The notes under the pieces are model-generated. The model saw only the letters and a list, made by a program, of their open reading frames with translations, was not told where the DNA came from and did not search any database. DNA of 64,000 nt from Gemmatimonadota bacterium (GTDB lineage Bacteria > Gemmatimonadota > Gemmatimonadetes > Gemmatimonadales > Gemmatimonadaceae): positions 1-64,000 of the forward strand of contig JADJAD010000012.1 of assembly GCA_016704465.1 (NCBI GenBank). Reading direction: 5' to 3'. Every line of letters begins with the position of its first letter. The first letter of the stretch is position 1. Shown here in pieces: positions 45,347 to 53,249 of the stretch. The translations under genes were made by a program, and so were the position numbers.

Positions 45347-46590
45347 CGCTCGATTCTCACCCGGTTCACGTTGTCAAAGCGCGACATGTCGGAGATGATG
45401 ACGCTGTCGCGGGTCTGCAGCCCCTGCAGCACCTCGATCGTGCTCACCGACGCGCGCCCCAGCTTGACGCTGATGCGCGTGGCGGACTTGCCGTCGGGCT
45501 CGATGCGGAAGAGCCCGATCGCCTGCTCCGGCTGCCCATAGGCCGGTCGCCCGACGTACAGCACGTTGTCCAACCGCTCCAGCTCGATCACGCCGTCCAC
45601 CGAGAGGTCGGCGCGCGCCCCCTTCGGCAGCTCCCCCTCCAGCGCGACCTCCACCGTCACCGTCCCGTTCTGCGAGATCGGATCCACGCGCAGCACCTTG
45701 CCCTCGATGATGCCGTTGCGCGTGTCGACGGTCGCCTGCTGCCCCATCACGATGTCCTTGGCCTGCGTTTCCGGTACCCGCAACACCGCCTTCAGGCGGC
45801 CCGGCTGCGCGACCGTCGCCAGCACCTGCCCGGGCACTACCCACTGCCCCAGCTCGAGCGGCAGCGTCTGCAGCTCCCCGTCGAGCCCCGAAGTCACCTT
45901 CATGGACGCCACCCGCTCCTGCTGGAAGCGCGCGACCGCGCGCATCTGCTCCAGGTTCGCACGCGCCTTCAACAGCTGCTCCGACATCGCCGACGTCAGG
46001 ATCTCCAGCCGCTGCACCTCCAGCTCGAGCCGAGTCTCCAACTCGATGGCCAGATCCTTGGCACGCTCCACTTCATTCTTGGACGACAAACCCTTCTTGT
46101 CGAGCCCGTCGATCACGGCAGCGTCGCGCAGCGCATTGGCCCGGAGCGTCTTGATCTGCGCCACCTGCGAGGCCTGGTTCAGGCGGTTCGTCTCCAGCGT
46201 GGTGCGCAACGTGACCAGGTCCTGCTCGGCCTGCGTCAGCTGGCGCTGCGCCTCGAGCGCCTGCAGCTGTACCTCGGGGTTCGACAGTTCGAGCAGCACC
46301 GTCGACGACTGCACCGGCGATCCGGGCCGCAGCGGTCGCGCCTCGACTCGACCGGCGGTGACCGCCGCGACGTAGCGAATGTTCTCCGGAACCAGCGTCC
46401 CGGGCGCTCGAACGTTCCGCACCATCAGTCCGCGCTGTACCGAGTCCACCCAGAGTTCGCTACGCGAAACGCCAGGCGGTCGTGCCTCGAGGTTGCTCAG
46501 CGCAACGGTCGTCGCCACCACGGCCACGACCGCACCGGCGATCAGCAGGTTGCGTTTGGTCTTCTTGGGAGGTTCGCGCTTGATGTCCAC
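45343..46590 (-). CDS. MacA/HlyD-type periplasmic adaptor
   Basis: A 415-residue membrane-fusion protein with one N-terminal TM helix (NLLIAGAVVAVVATTVALS). The first lipoyl half has YVAAVTAGRVEARPLRPGSPV and a long coiled-coil hairpin covers residues about 105-235 (Gln/Leu/Glu-rich, with a KKGLSSKNEVERAKDL turn). The second lipoyl half and beta-barrel follow (ILRVPETQ-like strand and VLRVDPISQNGTVTVEV). It links the inner-membrane exporter to an outer-membrane channel; no TolC homologue is in the window. It is the first gene of the leftward export operon, which runs to the histidine kinase. Confidence 0.92.
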   Translation of the reverse strand: MDIKREPPKKTKRNLLIAGAVVAVVATTVALSNLEARPPGVSRSELWVDSVQRGLMVRNVRAPGTLVPENIRYVAAVTAGRVEARPLRPGSPVQSSTVLLELSNPEVQLQALEAQRQLTQAEQDLVTLRTTLETNRLNQASQVAQIKTLRANALRDAAVIDGLDKKGLSSKNEVERAKDLAIELETRLELEVQRLEILTSAMSEQLLKARANLEQMRAVARFQQERVASMKVTSGLDGELQTLPLELGQWVVPGQVLATVAQPGRLKAVLRVPETQAKDIVMGQQATVDTRNGIIEGKVLRVDPISQNGTVTVEVALEGELPKGARADLSVDGVIELERLDNVLYVGRPAYGQPEQAIGLFRIEPDGKSATRISVKLGRASVSTIEVLQGLQTRDSVIISDMSRFDNVNRVRIER

Positions 46591-46865
46591 GAAATGGTCG
46601 CGTCAGGAAAGGGTCGGCCGGTCGAACTGGCCGTTGGACAGCCGCAGAGTTGGAACACGTTTCATCCCGAGTAAAAGGAAGACTCGTGCCGCGGCGATGG
46701 CGAATACAAAATGTTGTATCGCAATGGGTTACGGCGAGGCAACGTTCGCAGAATTCTGGGACGAACGCGCGATACTGGGACGCAGTGTTCGAAAACGGAC
46801 AGTTCGGACCTCACGCGAACCCAGCCGAACGGTCGGGAAACTCGGGCGTCAGCCGGATCGAGGGC
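46591..46865. other. Promoter region of the export operon
   Basis: An intergenic stretch, AT-richer than its surroundings, upstream of the adaptor gene. It must hold the operon promoter. I see no gene here. It contains the palindrome listed separately at 46704-46719 and is bounded on the right by the terminator of the NlpC/P60 gene. Confidence 0.5.
46704..46719. promoter_or_regulatory. Candidate operator palindrome ATACAA-N4-TTGTAT
   Basis: A perfect 6-bp inverted repeat with a 4-base spacer, strikingly AT-rich for this genome and about 115 bases upstream of the adaptor start. It could bind a dimeric regulator of the exporter. The length is modest, so chance is possible. Confidence 0.35.
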
Positions 46866-46890
46866 AAAAAAAAGCGACCCGGAAGGGCCG
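46866..46890 (-). terminator. Rho-independent terminator of the NlpC/P60 gene
   Basis: On the minus strand a 6-bp stem CGGCCC / GGGTCG (one G-T pair) with a TTCC loop is followed by eight T residues, starting about 30 bases after the NlpC/P60 stop. This is the cleanest intrinsic terminator in the window. Confidence 0.85.
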
Positions 46891-46918
46891 CGATCCGTGC
46901 AACGTGCCGAGCGCGTCG

Positions 46919-47551
46919 CTACTGCACCTCTGGAATCGGATCGACGGTATCGATCAGGCGGCGCGCGCTTCGCCAGTTGCGCAGCAGCGACGGGCCGAGC
47001 GACGCCAGCGACGTCTCGATGACGCTGCGACGCGATGTGCTGGCGTGAATCACCTTCCCGTTGCCAGCATAGATGCCGATGTGCGTGATCCGCCGCTTGG
47101 TCCCGAACGTCAGCAGGTCGCCCGGGCGCAGCTGCGTCGTGTCACGGGCGACCTCTCGTCCCAGCTTGGCCTGCTCATCGGCCGTGCGGGGAAGGTCCAC
47201 GCGAAGCGCCGACATCACGTAGCGAATCAGCCCGCTGCAATCGAACGCCTTCCCCGGCGTCTCGGCCCCGAGCCGGTAGCGCGTCCCGATCTGCGAGCGC
47301 GCCATCGTCAACACGGAGTCCCGCATCGTCATCTCGTCGAACGTCGAGAGGGCGAAGACCAGCGGCGGAGCGGAAAAGCCCGCCGCCGGCTGGACCCGCA
47401 TCGCCAATGAATCGCGAAGGCGCTGCGCCGATTCACTAAAGGCCGCGAACGGCTTCTTGGCGGCTCGCCTGCTGCGCTGCGCCGACGCCTCGCTCACGCT
47501 GGCGAACAGCGCAAGGACCGTCAGGGCAATCAGGCGAACGAGTCGGGACAT
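46919..47551 (-). CDS. NlpC/P60-family cell-wall endopeptidase
   Basis: A 210-residue exported hydrolase with a signal peptide ending SEASAQ. A helical spacer leads to the NlpC/P60 domain at about 85-200: AFDCSGLIRYV with the catalytic Cys, THIGIYAGNGKVIHAST with the catalytic His and its partner, and LRPGDLLTF. It would cut peptide crosslinks or stems in peptidoglycan. It is monocistronic, closed by a strong terminator. Confidence 0.93.
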   Translation of the reverse strand: MSRLVRLIALTVLALFASVSEASAQRSRRAAKKPFAAFSESAQRLRDSLAMRVQPAAGFSAPPLVFALSTFDEMTMRDSVLTMARSQIGTRYRLGAETPGKAFDCSGLIRYVMSALRVDLPRTADEQAKLGREVARDTTQLRPGDLLTFGTKRRITHIGIYAGNGKVIHASTSRRSVIETSLASLGPSLLRNWRSARRLIDTVDPIPEVQ

Positions 47552-47661
47552 GCGGAGAGGCTAGGGACGGCTATCGGGGAGCAGGACGAAAAACTAGCCC
47601 GCCCTCATGATCCCGTAAGAGGACCAATATCACATCGCGAGGGAAACATCTGTCCGGTCGG

Positions 47662-48039
47662 TCAGACCGGAGGGCCATCTTCTTCGTCGCCGTGGTACAC
47701 ACAGCCGGCGGTGCATGTCTCCCGCACCTCGATGGCGTCAAGTCCGGGGAGGGCGCGCTCGAGGCCGCGCCAGATCCAGCGCGCCACGACCTCGCTGGTC
47801 GGGTTCTCCAGCCCCTCGATGTCGTTGAGGTAGTGATGGTCGAGTTGGTCGTGCAGCGGGGCGAAAGCCGCCTTGATGTCGGCGAAGTCGATCACCCAGC
47901 CGGAGGTCGCACCAACGGTTCCCCGCACGCTCACCCGGACGTGGAAGGAATGCCCATGCAGGCGCGCGCACTTGTGCCCCGGTGGCACGTGCGGGAGGCG
48001 ATGGGCGGCCTCGAAGCTGAACTCCTTGAACACGAGCAT
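47662..48039 (-). CDS. queD: 6-carboxy-5,6,7,8-tetrahydropterin synthase QueD
   Basis: A 125-residue PTPS-fold enzyme converting 7,8-dihydroneopterin triphosphate to 6-carboxytetrahydropterin in queuosine/7-deazaguanine synthesis. Zinc-binding His residues are in FEAAHRLP and RLHGHSFHV; the active-site Cys is in GHKCARLHGH; VIDFADIK and DHHYLND follow. The tail has VRETCTAGCVYHG. It is the third gene of queC-queE-queD, 60 bases after queE. A folE and queF are not in this window. Confidence 0.93.
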   Translation of the reverse strand: MLVFKEFSFEAAHRLPHVPPGHKCARLHGHSFHVRVSVRGTVGATSGWVIDFADIKAAFAPLHDQLDHHYLNDIEGLENPTSEVVARWIWRGLERALPGLDAIEVRETCTAGCVYHGDEEDGPPV

Positions 48040-48099
48040 GGGACGGGGACGAAAGGGTCGAGGCGGCGCTCGGCGAGGCCACGTGCTGCGGGGCGCCGG

Positions 48100-48729
48100 C
48101 TAGCGCAGCCCGAGGTGCTTGTGGGTCTGGACACTCAGGCGCCACTGTGGATGTGCGAGACAGTACGCCACGGCTGCAGCGGTATTGGCCGCGATGTCCG
48201 GGCCGTCCATGGGCTGGAGGGAGAAATGACGGAACGCCAGTGCGGCGAATCGCTCTGGCTGGGCGTCGGACTGCGGGTAGACGAGCTTGAGTTCGTCGCC
48301 GCTCGTCAGGACCAGCGGCGCGTCGGCCTTCGGGCTGACGCAGATCCAGTCCAGCCCTGCCGGCGCCGGCCAGGTCCCGTTGGTCTCGACCGCCACCTCG
48401 AAGCCTGCGTCGTGCAGCGCCACCACCGCCGCGTCGTCGAGCTGGAGCAGCGGCTCTCCGCCCGTGCAGACCACATACGGCCGCCCGCCCTCCGACGCCG
48501 GCCACGCGCGCCGGACTGCCTCTGCCAGCTGGCCGGCCGTCGCGAAGCGCCCGCCGTCGGGGCCGACACCCACGAAGTCGGTGTCGCAGAACCGGCATGT
48601 CGCCGTGGCCCGGTCCTCGGCCCGCCCCGTCCAGAGGTTGCAGCCGGCGAACCGGCAGAAGACCGCGGGGCGTCCGGCGTGCACGCCCTCGCCCTGCAGG
48701 GTGTAGAACACTTCCTTGACGGTATACAT
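48100..48729 (-). CDS. queE: 7-carboxy-7-deazaguanine synthase QueE
   Basis: A 209-residue radical-SAM enzyme converting 6-carboxytetrahydropterin to 7-carboxy-7-deazaguanine. It starts YTVKEVFYTLQGEGVHAGRPAVFCRF, followed by the cluster cysteines in AGCNLWTG and CRFCDTDF. This is the longer CX14CX2C spacing typical of many QueE proteins rather than CX3CX2C. YVVCTGGEPLLQ and VETNGTW bind SAM and substrate. The ATG at 48729 overlaps the queC stop by one base (TGATG). Confidence 0.93.
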   Translation of the reverse strand: MYTVKEVFYTLQGEGVHAGRPAVFCRFAGCNLWTGRAEDRATATCRFCDTDFVGVGPDGGRFATAGQLAEAVRRAWPASEGGRPYVVCTGGEPLLQLDDAAVVALHDAGFEVAVETNGTWPAPAGLDWICVSPKADAPLVLTSGDELKLVYPQSDAQPERFAALAFRHFSLQPMDGPDIAANTAAAVAYCLAHPQWRLSVQTHKHLGLR

Positions 48730-49427
48730 CACGCGGACTCGGCGTAGCGCGTCGGGTCGGCCAGGCCGGCGTCGGCGAAGCCGCGTCGCCGCAGCTGGCA
48801 TGCGTCGCAGTGCCCGCAGGCGGCGCCGTCGGGGGCGGGGTCGTAGCAGCTGGTCGTCGCCCCGTAGTCCACGCCTAACGAGCCTCCCAGCTCGATGATC
48901 GCCCGCTTGGTGAGCGTCATGAGCGGGGTGCGCAGGACCACGGGCCGCGTTCCCTCCACGCCGGCCCGCGTCGCCAGGTTCGCCATCCGCTCGAACGCGG
49001 CGATGTATTCCGGGCGGCAGTCCGGATAGCCGCTGTAGTCGAGGGCGTTGACGCCGATGAAGATGTCGGCGGCTTCCAGCACCTCGGCCCACGCCAGGGC
49101 GAACGACAGGAAGATCGTGTTGCGCGCCGGGACGTACGTGATCGGGATTCCCTGCGACAGGTCGTCGGGCGTGCGATCCTTGGGAACGGCGAGGTCGGCG
49201 GTCAGGGCCGAGCCGCCGAACATGCGCAGGTCGATGTCGGCCACGACGTGCTGCGCCACCCCGTGTGCCTGGGCGACACGCTGCGCCGCGCCCACCTCGG
49301 CGCTGTGCCGCTGCCCGTAACGAAAGGTGAGGGCATGCACCGCATAGCCCTCGCTGCGGGCGACGGCGAGCAGGGTGGTCGAATCCAGGCCGCCGCTCAA
49401 GAGCAGCACGGCGCGTGGTGCGGACAT
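48729..49427 (-). CDS. queC: 7-cyano-7-deazaguanine synthase QueC
   Basis: A 232-residue ATP-dependent enzyme forming preQ0. The PP-loop LLSGGLDSTTLLA is at residue 8. ALTFRYGQRHSAEV, ITYVPARNTIFLSFALAWAE and the zinc-binding CYDPAPDGAACGHCDACQLRR follow. The start at MSAPRAV is set by the PP-loop; the frame stays open upstream. It is the first gene of queCED and diverges from a lipoprotein gene, with an 81-bp shared upstream region. I found no clear preQ1 riboswitch there. Confidence 0.94.
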   Translation of the reverse strand: MSAPRAVLLLSGGLDSTTLLAVARSEGYAVHALTFRYGQRHSAEVGAAQRVAQAHGVAQHVVADIDLRMFGGSALTADLAVPKDRTPDDLSQGIPITYVPARNTIFLSFALAWAEVLEAADIFIGVNALDYSGYPDCRPEYIAAFERMANLATRAGVEGTRPVVLRTPLMTLTKRAIIELGGSLGVDYGATTSCYDPAPDGAACGHCDACQLRRRGFADAGLADPTRYAESA

Positions 49428-49508
49428 TCGGCTGGGCACGAGTCTGGTGGGAGTGTTATTTCTGGAAACTACCAGCTGTCTCACAAATAGTCGCCGGAGC
49501 CTCACATC

Positions 49509-50330
49509 GTGCGCCGCCTTCGCTTCGTTCCACACGCCGGTACGGCGCTCGCGACCGCGTCTGCGCTGGTTATGCTCGGCGCCTGTGCCCCCAAGGCGAC
49601 GATCGCCCCTGTGCCGGAGGTCGTGGTTGCCCTCCCGCCGCTCCCCGCCGGGCACGCCGTGCTGGCGGCCATGAACGAGCGCTACATCGGCAAGTGGTAC
49701 ATGACGATGACCTACAAGCAGAACGTCACCATCATCACGACCAGCGGCCGACAGACGCGACAGGTCTGGAACCAGTACCTGACGCTCCCTGGTCGTCAGC
49801 GCATCGACTACCTCCCGCTCGGATCACGGAGCGGCGTGCTGTACGCCGACGGCAAGCTGCACGCCTTCGCCAATGGCAAGGCGCAGGACGTGCGCCAGGG
49901 ATGGAATCCGCAGCTCGTCCTGACCGGCGATGTCTACACGCAGATGGTAGACACCACGGTGCGGCAGCTCGAGTCGCTCGGCTTCGACCTGTCCATCGCG
50001 CGCAAGGCGCAATGGGATGGCAAGGAGGTGTGGGTGGTGGGGGCGGCGGACGGCGACTCCACTTCGTCGCAGTTCTGGGTCGACACCGACTCACTCCTCG
50101 TGCGGCGCATCCTGGTGCGAGATGCCAGCGGTGCCAAGCCCTCGGTGACCGAGACGCGCTTCCTCTCCTATCGCAGCGTGGGCGGCTATCCGGTGGCCCA
50201 CAGCACGCGCGCGTATCGCGACGGCCGCCTGTACTTCCGCGGGGAGGCGACGAACATCCTGATCGCGGAGCGCCTCTCGGTCGAGCTCTTCGAGCCGCAG
50301 AACTGGGTGAGGTCGCAGGTAAAGCGTTAG
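49509..50330 (+). CDS. LolA-like outer-membrane lipoprotein of unknown role
   Basis: A 273-residue lipoprotein with lipobox VMLGAC. The mature part resembles the LolA/LolB or outer-membrane lipoprotein-sorting beta fold: ERYIGKWYMTMTYKQNVT, QYLTLPGRQRIDYLP, an AQWDGKEVWVVGAADGDST strand pair, then SQFWVDTDSLLVRRILVRD and FLSYRSVGGYPVAH. Such proteins often bind lipids or metabolites. The family is inferred from strand pattern only. Its TAG stop and the TAA stop of the opposing chemoreceptor lie inside one CGTTAGGC word. Confidence 0.68.
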   Translation: MRRLRFVPHAGTALATASALVMLGACAPKATIAPVPEVVVALPPLPAGHAVLAAMNERYIGKWYMTMTYKQNVTIITTSGRQTRQVWNQYLTLPGRQRIDYLPLGSRSGVLYADGKLHAFANGKAQDVRQGWNPQLVLTGDVYTQMVDTTVRQLESLGFDLSIARKAQWDGKEVWVVGAADGDSTSSQFWVDTDSLLVRRILVRDASGAKPSVTETRFLSYRSVGGYPVAHSTRAYRDGRLYFRGEATNILIAERLSVELFEPQNWVRSQVKR

Positions 50331-52042
50331 GCGGCGTCGGCGCGCAGCGCTCCCACGAGTTCCCGCAGCTGCACGCTCCCGTGCAGCAGCTGCGTCGAGG
50401 CCGAGCTCATCTGCTCGCAGGCCGCGCTCTGTTCCTGCGTCGACGCACTGACCTGCTGCGCCGCCGCCGCGTACCCCTCCGCCGTTCTCGCCACGGATTC
50501 CACGCTGCGCGCCGCCGATGCGACGATATGGGCGTTGCGCTGCGCCGTGTCGGCGGCCCCCCCCGCAGCGGATCGCGTGCGGCCGGCGGCCTCGGTGATG
50601 CTGGTCAGGGCGGCGTCCACGTTGCGCGACACCCCCTCGATCTCCTCCACCTGCGACACGCCGGCCTCCATGGCGCGCGTGGTCGCCCCCACGCGAGAGG
50701 TCACGACACGCGTGAGCCGCACCACGTCGTCGGCGGCCACTTGTGCCTGCTCGGCCAGTTTGCGCACCTCGTCGGCCACAACACCGAATCCCCGCCCCGC
50801 CTCGCCCGCCCGCGCGGCCTCGATGGCGGCGTTGAGCGCCAACAGGTCGGTCTGCTCGGCAATGCGGCCCACCGAGGCGACCAGCTTGTTGATGTCCTCG
50901 GCCGTGGCGTTGAGGGCGTCGACCTCGTGGGCCGCCTCGCGCACCGTCTCGCGGACCGCCGTGAGGATGCCGAGCGAGCGGGCGATCTCCAGTCGCTTGG
51001 CGCGGGCCGATTCCTCAATGGCGCCGGCCAGCGCCCGCAGCTCGTCGGCGCTCAGCACGACGTCGTCGGCGTTCGTGCGAATCGCGCGCAGCGCGTCGTC
51101 GATCGCGCGCAGCTGACGGACCTGGCTTTCCGCCCCGGTCGAGATCTCCGTCATCGACGACGCCATCTGGTTCGCCGATGCTGAAATCTGTTCCGACACG
51201 TTGGCGAGGTCACGCGCGGAGTGGGCGACGTCGTCGGCGGTGGTGGTCGTGACCGAGACCACGCGCGACAGCGTCGCCGAGGTGCTGTTCATCGCGTCGG
51301 CCAGCTCGCGAAACTCGCCGGGCAGCTCGCCGTCCACGCGATGGGTGAAGTCGCCGGCGCTGAGGGCCCGTGCCTGACGCGTGAGCTGCCGCAATGGTCG
51401 GGCGATCCAGGTGACCGTGCTGAAGACGATCAGGGCGCCCACCAGCGCCGATGCCCCGAGGATGATGAGCACCCAGGTGCCACGCTGGTCGGCGTCCCGC
51501 CGCAGGGTGAACGATGCCGCATCGACGTTTCGCGACTTGATCGTCGCCAGCTGGCGTACCTCGTCCAGCAGCGAGTCGACACCCATCCGTGCGCGGCTCC
51601 CCTCGGACAACGCGGCGTCACGACGCCCGAGGTCGGACAGGCGATGCGCGCGGGCGTAGCGCACCTCGATCTGCGACAGGCGGGCGTCGATCGATGCGAC
51701 CAGCGCCACCTCACGCGGCGTCTGGCCGGGCAGCAGGTTCATCTCCCGTTGTGCGGCGTGCGTCTCGCGCGCGAGACGGCGGAAGTCGGCTTGTGCGGTC
51801 GAGTCACGCAGTTCCAGGTATCGCTGCGCCGCCGCGAGCTCCTGGGTCACCGCACCCGACAGCCTGGCCGACAGCTGCGCGTCTACCTGCACCGACTCCA
51901 GCGTCTCGGCAATCAGGCCCGACATGCGCACGATGGCGGCGCGCCCGGCCAGTCCTGCCGCACAGAACAGCCCCACCAGCAGGGCAAAGCTCACGAGGAG
52001 CCGCTGGCGTATGCTCTGGAAGCGCACCAGGCGTTCGATCAT
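50327..52042 (-). CDS. Methyl-accepting chemotaxis protein
   Basis: A 571-residue chemoreceptor. TM1 is at about residues 14-36 (LLVSFALLVGLFCAAGLAG). A helical periplasmic domain of about 150 residues looks like a four-helix bundle, and TM2 is near 190-210 (WVLIILGASALVGALIVFSTV). A HAMP domain (RPLRQLTRQARALSAGDF) and a long signalling coiled coil follow. The hairpin tip reads EQTDLLALNAAIEAARAGEAGRGFGVVADEVRKLAEQ. No C-terminal CheR pentapeptide is visible. The start at 52042 overlaps the stop of an upstream solute-binding lipoprotein as ATGA, an unusual pairing. No che genes are in the window. Confidence 0.93.
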   Translation of the reverse strand: MIERLVRFQSIRQRLLVSFALLVGLFCAAGLAGRAAIVRMSGLIAETLESVQVDAQLSARLSGAVTQELAAAQRYLELRDSTAQADFRRLARETHAAQREMNLLPGQTPREVALVASIDARLSQIEVRYARAHRLSDLGRRDAALSEGSRARMGVDSLLDEVRQLATIKSRNVDAASFTLRRDADQRGTWVLIILGASALVGALIVFSTVTWIARPLRQLTRQARALSAGDFTHRVDGELPGEFRELADAMNSTSATLSRVVSVTTTTADDVAHSARDLANVSEQISASANQMASSMTEISTGAESQVRQLRAIDDALRAIRTNADDVVLSADELRALAGAIEESARAKRLEIARSLGILTAVRETVREAAHEVDALNATAEDINKLVASVGRIAEQTDLLALNAAIEAARAGEAGRGFGVVADEVRKLAEQAQVAADDVVRLTRVVTSRVGATTRAMEAGVSQVEEIEGVSRNVDAALTSITEAAGRTRSAAGGAADTAQRNAHIVASAARSVESVARTAEGYAAAAQQVSASTQEQSAACEQMSSASTQLLHGSVQLRELVGALRADAA

Positions 52043-53130
52043 GGGCGATTGGCCGCTTCGACGACGAGCGCGCCGCGTCGCACGCGCGTCATGACGTAGC
52101 CCTTTCCGACCACGTCGCCGCTGGCGTGGAACGAGATGGCCCCGGTGACGCCCTGCTCCGCGGAGTCGCGCGTGCGGCTGGCGAGCCACTCGCGCACGCC
52201 GCGGCGCGTGGCCCCACCCTTGGCGACGGCCTTCGCCACCAGGCGGGTGGCATCGTACGCCAACGCCGCATTCCCGTCCGGATCCATGCCGAAGCGCTGG
52301 CGGAATGACGCCGCGAATCGCTGGACCTCGTCGCGCGGGTCGCGCGACGTGAACGGTGCCCCGACGTACGCCCCCTCCGCGAGTGCCGTGTCCTGCACGA
52401 TCCCGGTCCAGCCATCGCTGCCGAGAAACGCGGCCGATATGCGCTGGCGGCGCGCTTCGCGCAGGATGGCCAGCCCCGAGGCCTCGGTCCCTGCCACGAA
52501 GACGACGTCGGGGTGCCGCGACGCGAGGTAGGAGACAAACGGCTCGAAGTCGCCGTCGCGATCCGATGGGATGGGATCGCTGGCGATGATGTCTCCGCGG
52601 AAGTTGCGCTCGAACGACTCGGCGAGGCCGCGACCGTAGGCGTTGTTTTCATAGAGCACCGCCGCCCGCACAAAGCCCTGCGCGCGCGCGTGGCGCGCGA
52701 GATCGAGGCCGTTGACCGAGTCGCTGGAAATCACGCGAAAGACCCACGGCGAGATCCCAGTCAGGTCGGGGGTCGAGGCGGTGGTGGAGACCGCCGGGAG
52801 CCCCTCGTCGTACACACGAGCCGCGGCGATCATAGTCCCCGAGTTGACGTGCCCTACCACCGCGATGACCTCAGGATTGCCCACGAACTCGGCGGCGATG
52901 GTCACGGCGCGCGTCGCGTCGCCCTTGTCGTTGCGCATGGCGATGCGCAGCGGTCGGCCGGCGACGCCGCCCTCCTGGTTGATCTCTTCAATCGCCAGGT
53001 CGATCCCCCGCTTGTTCATCTCGCCGTAGCCCTCGTCCCAGTTGCCCGCCGCAGCGATGAGGAGGCCCTCATGAGCGGGCGTGCACGCCGCAGGCAGGAC
53101 CAGCAACGCGACCGTGAGCGCGACTTTCAT
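52039..53130 (-). CDS. Branched-chain-amino-acid-type solute-binding lipoprotein
   Basis: A 363-residue periplasmic binding protein of the LivJ/Leu-Ile-Val family. It has a lipoprotein signal with lipobox VLPAAC, then a type I fold: GYGEMNKRGIDLAIEEINQEGGVAGRPL, IAVVGHVNSGTMIAAARVYDEGLPAVSTTAS, FRVISSDSVNGLDLARHA and AAVLYENNAYGRGLAE. Family ligands include amino acids, amides and aromatic acids; this one's ligand is unknown. No permease or ATPase lies nearby. The only coupled gene is a chemoreceptor, so it may present its ligand to that receptor. Confidence 0.9.
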   Translation of the reverse strand: MKVALTVALLVLPAACTPAHEGLLIAAAGNWDEGYGEMNKRGIDLAIEEINQEGGVAGRPLRIAMRNDKGDATRAVTIAAEFVGNPEVIAVVGHVNSGTMIAAARVYDEGLPAVSTTASTPDLTGISPWVFRVISSDSVNGLDLARHARAQGFVRAAVLYENNAYGRGLAESFERNFRGDIIASDPIPSDRDGDFEPFVSYLASRHPDVVFVAGTEASGLAILREARRQRISAAFLGSDGWTGIVQDTALAEGAYVGAPFTSRDPRDEVQRFAASFRQRFGMDPDGNAALAYDATRLVAKAVAKGGATRRGVREWLASRTRDSAEQGVTGAISFHASGDVVGKGYVMTRVRRGALVVEAANRP

Positions 53131-53249
53131 CGCGACACGTTCCGGCAGGCGAACGAGGCAGGGAATCCGGGGAGATCGCACGACTACCTGACGCCCCTGA
53201 CGCGTCTCGGGCAACGCGCGACCATGCACCACGGCGCGTGGGACAGGCG

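Noticed and set aside
47654..47670. Terminator at the end of queD
   Set aside because: A 6-bp hairpin exists but spans the stop codon and has no U-run after it.
49428..49508. preQ1 riboswitch upstream of queC
   Set aside because: The 81-bp gap has no convincing preQ1-I or preQ1-II fold: I could not find the required hairpin plus A-rich tail pairing.
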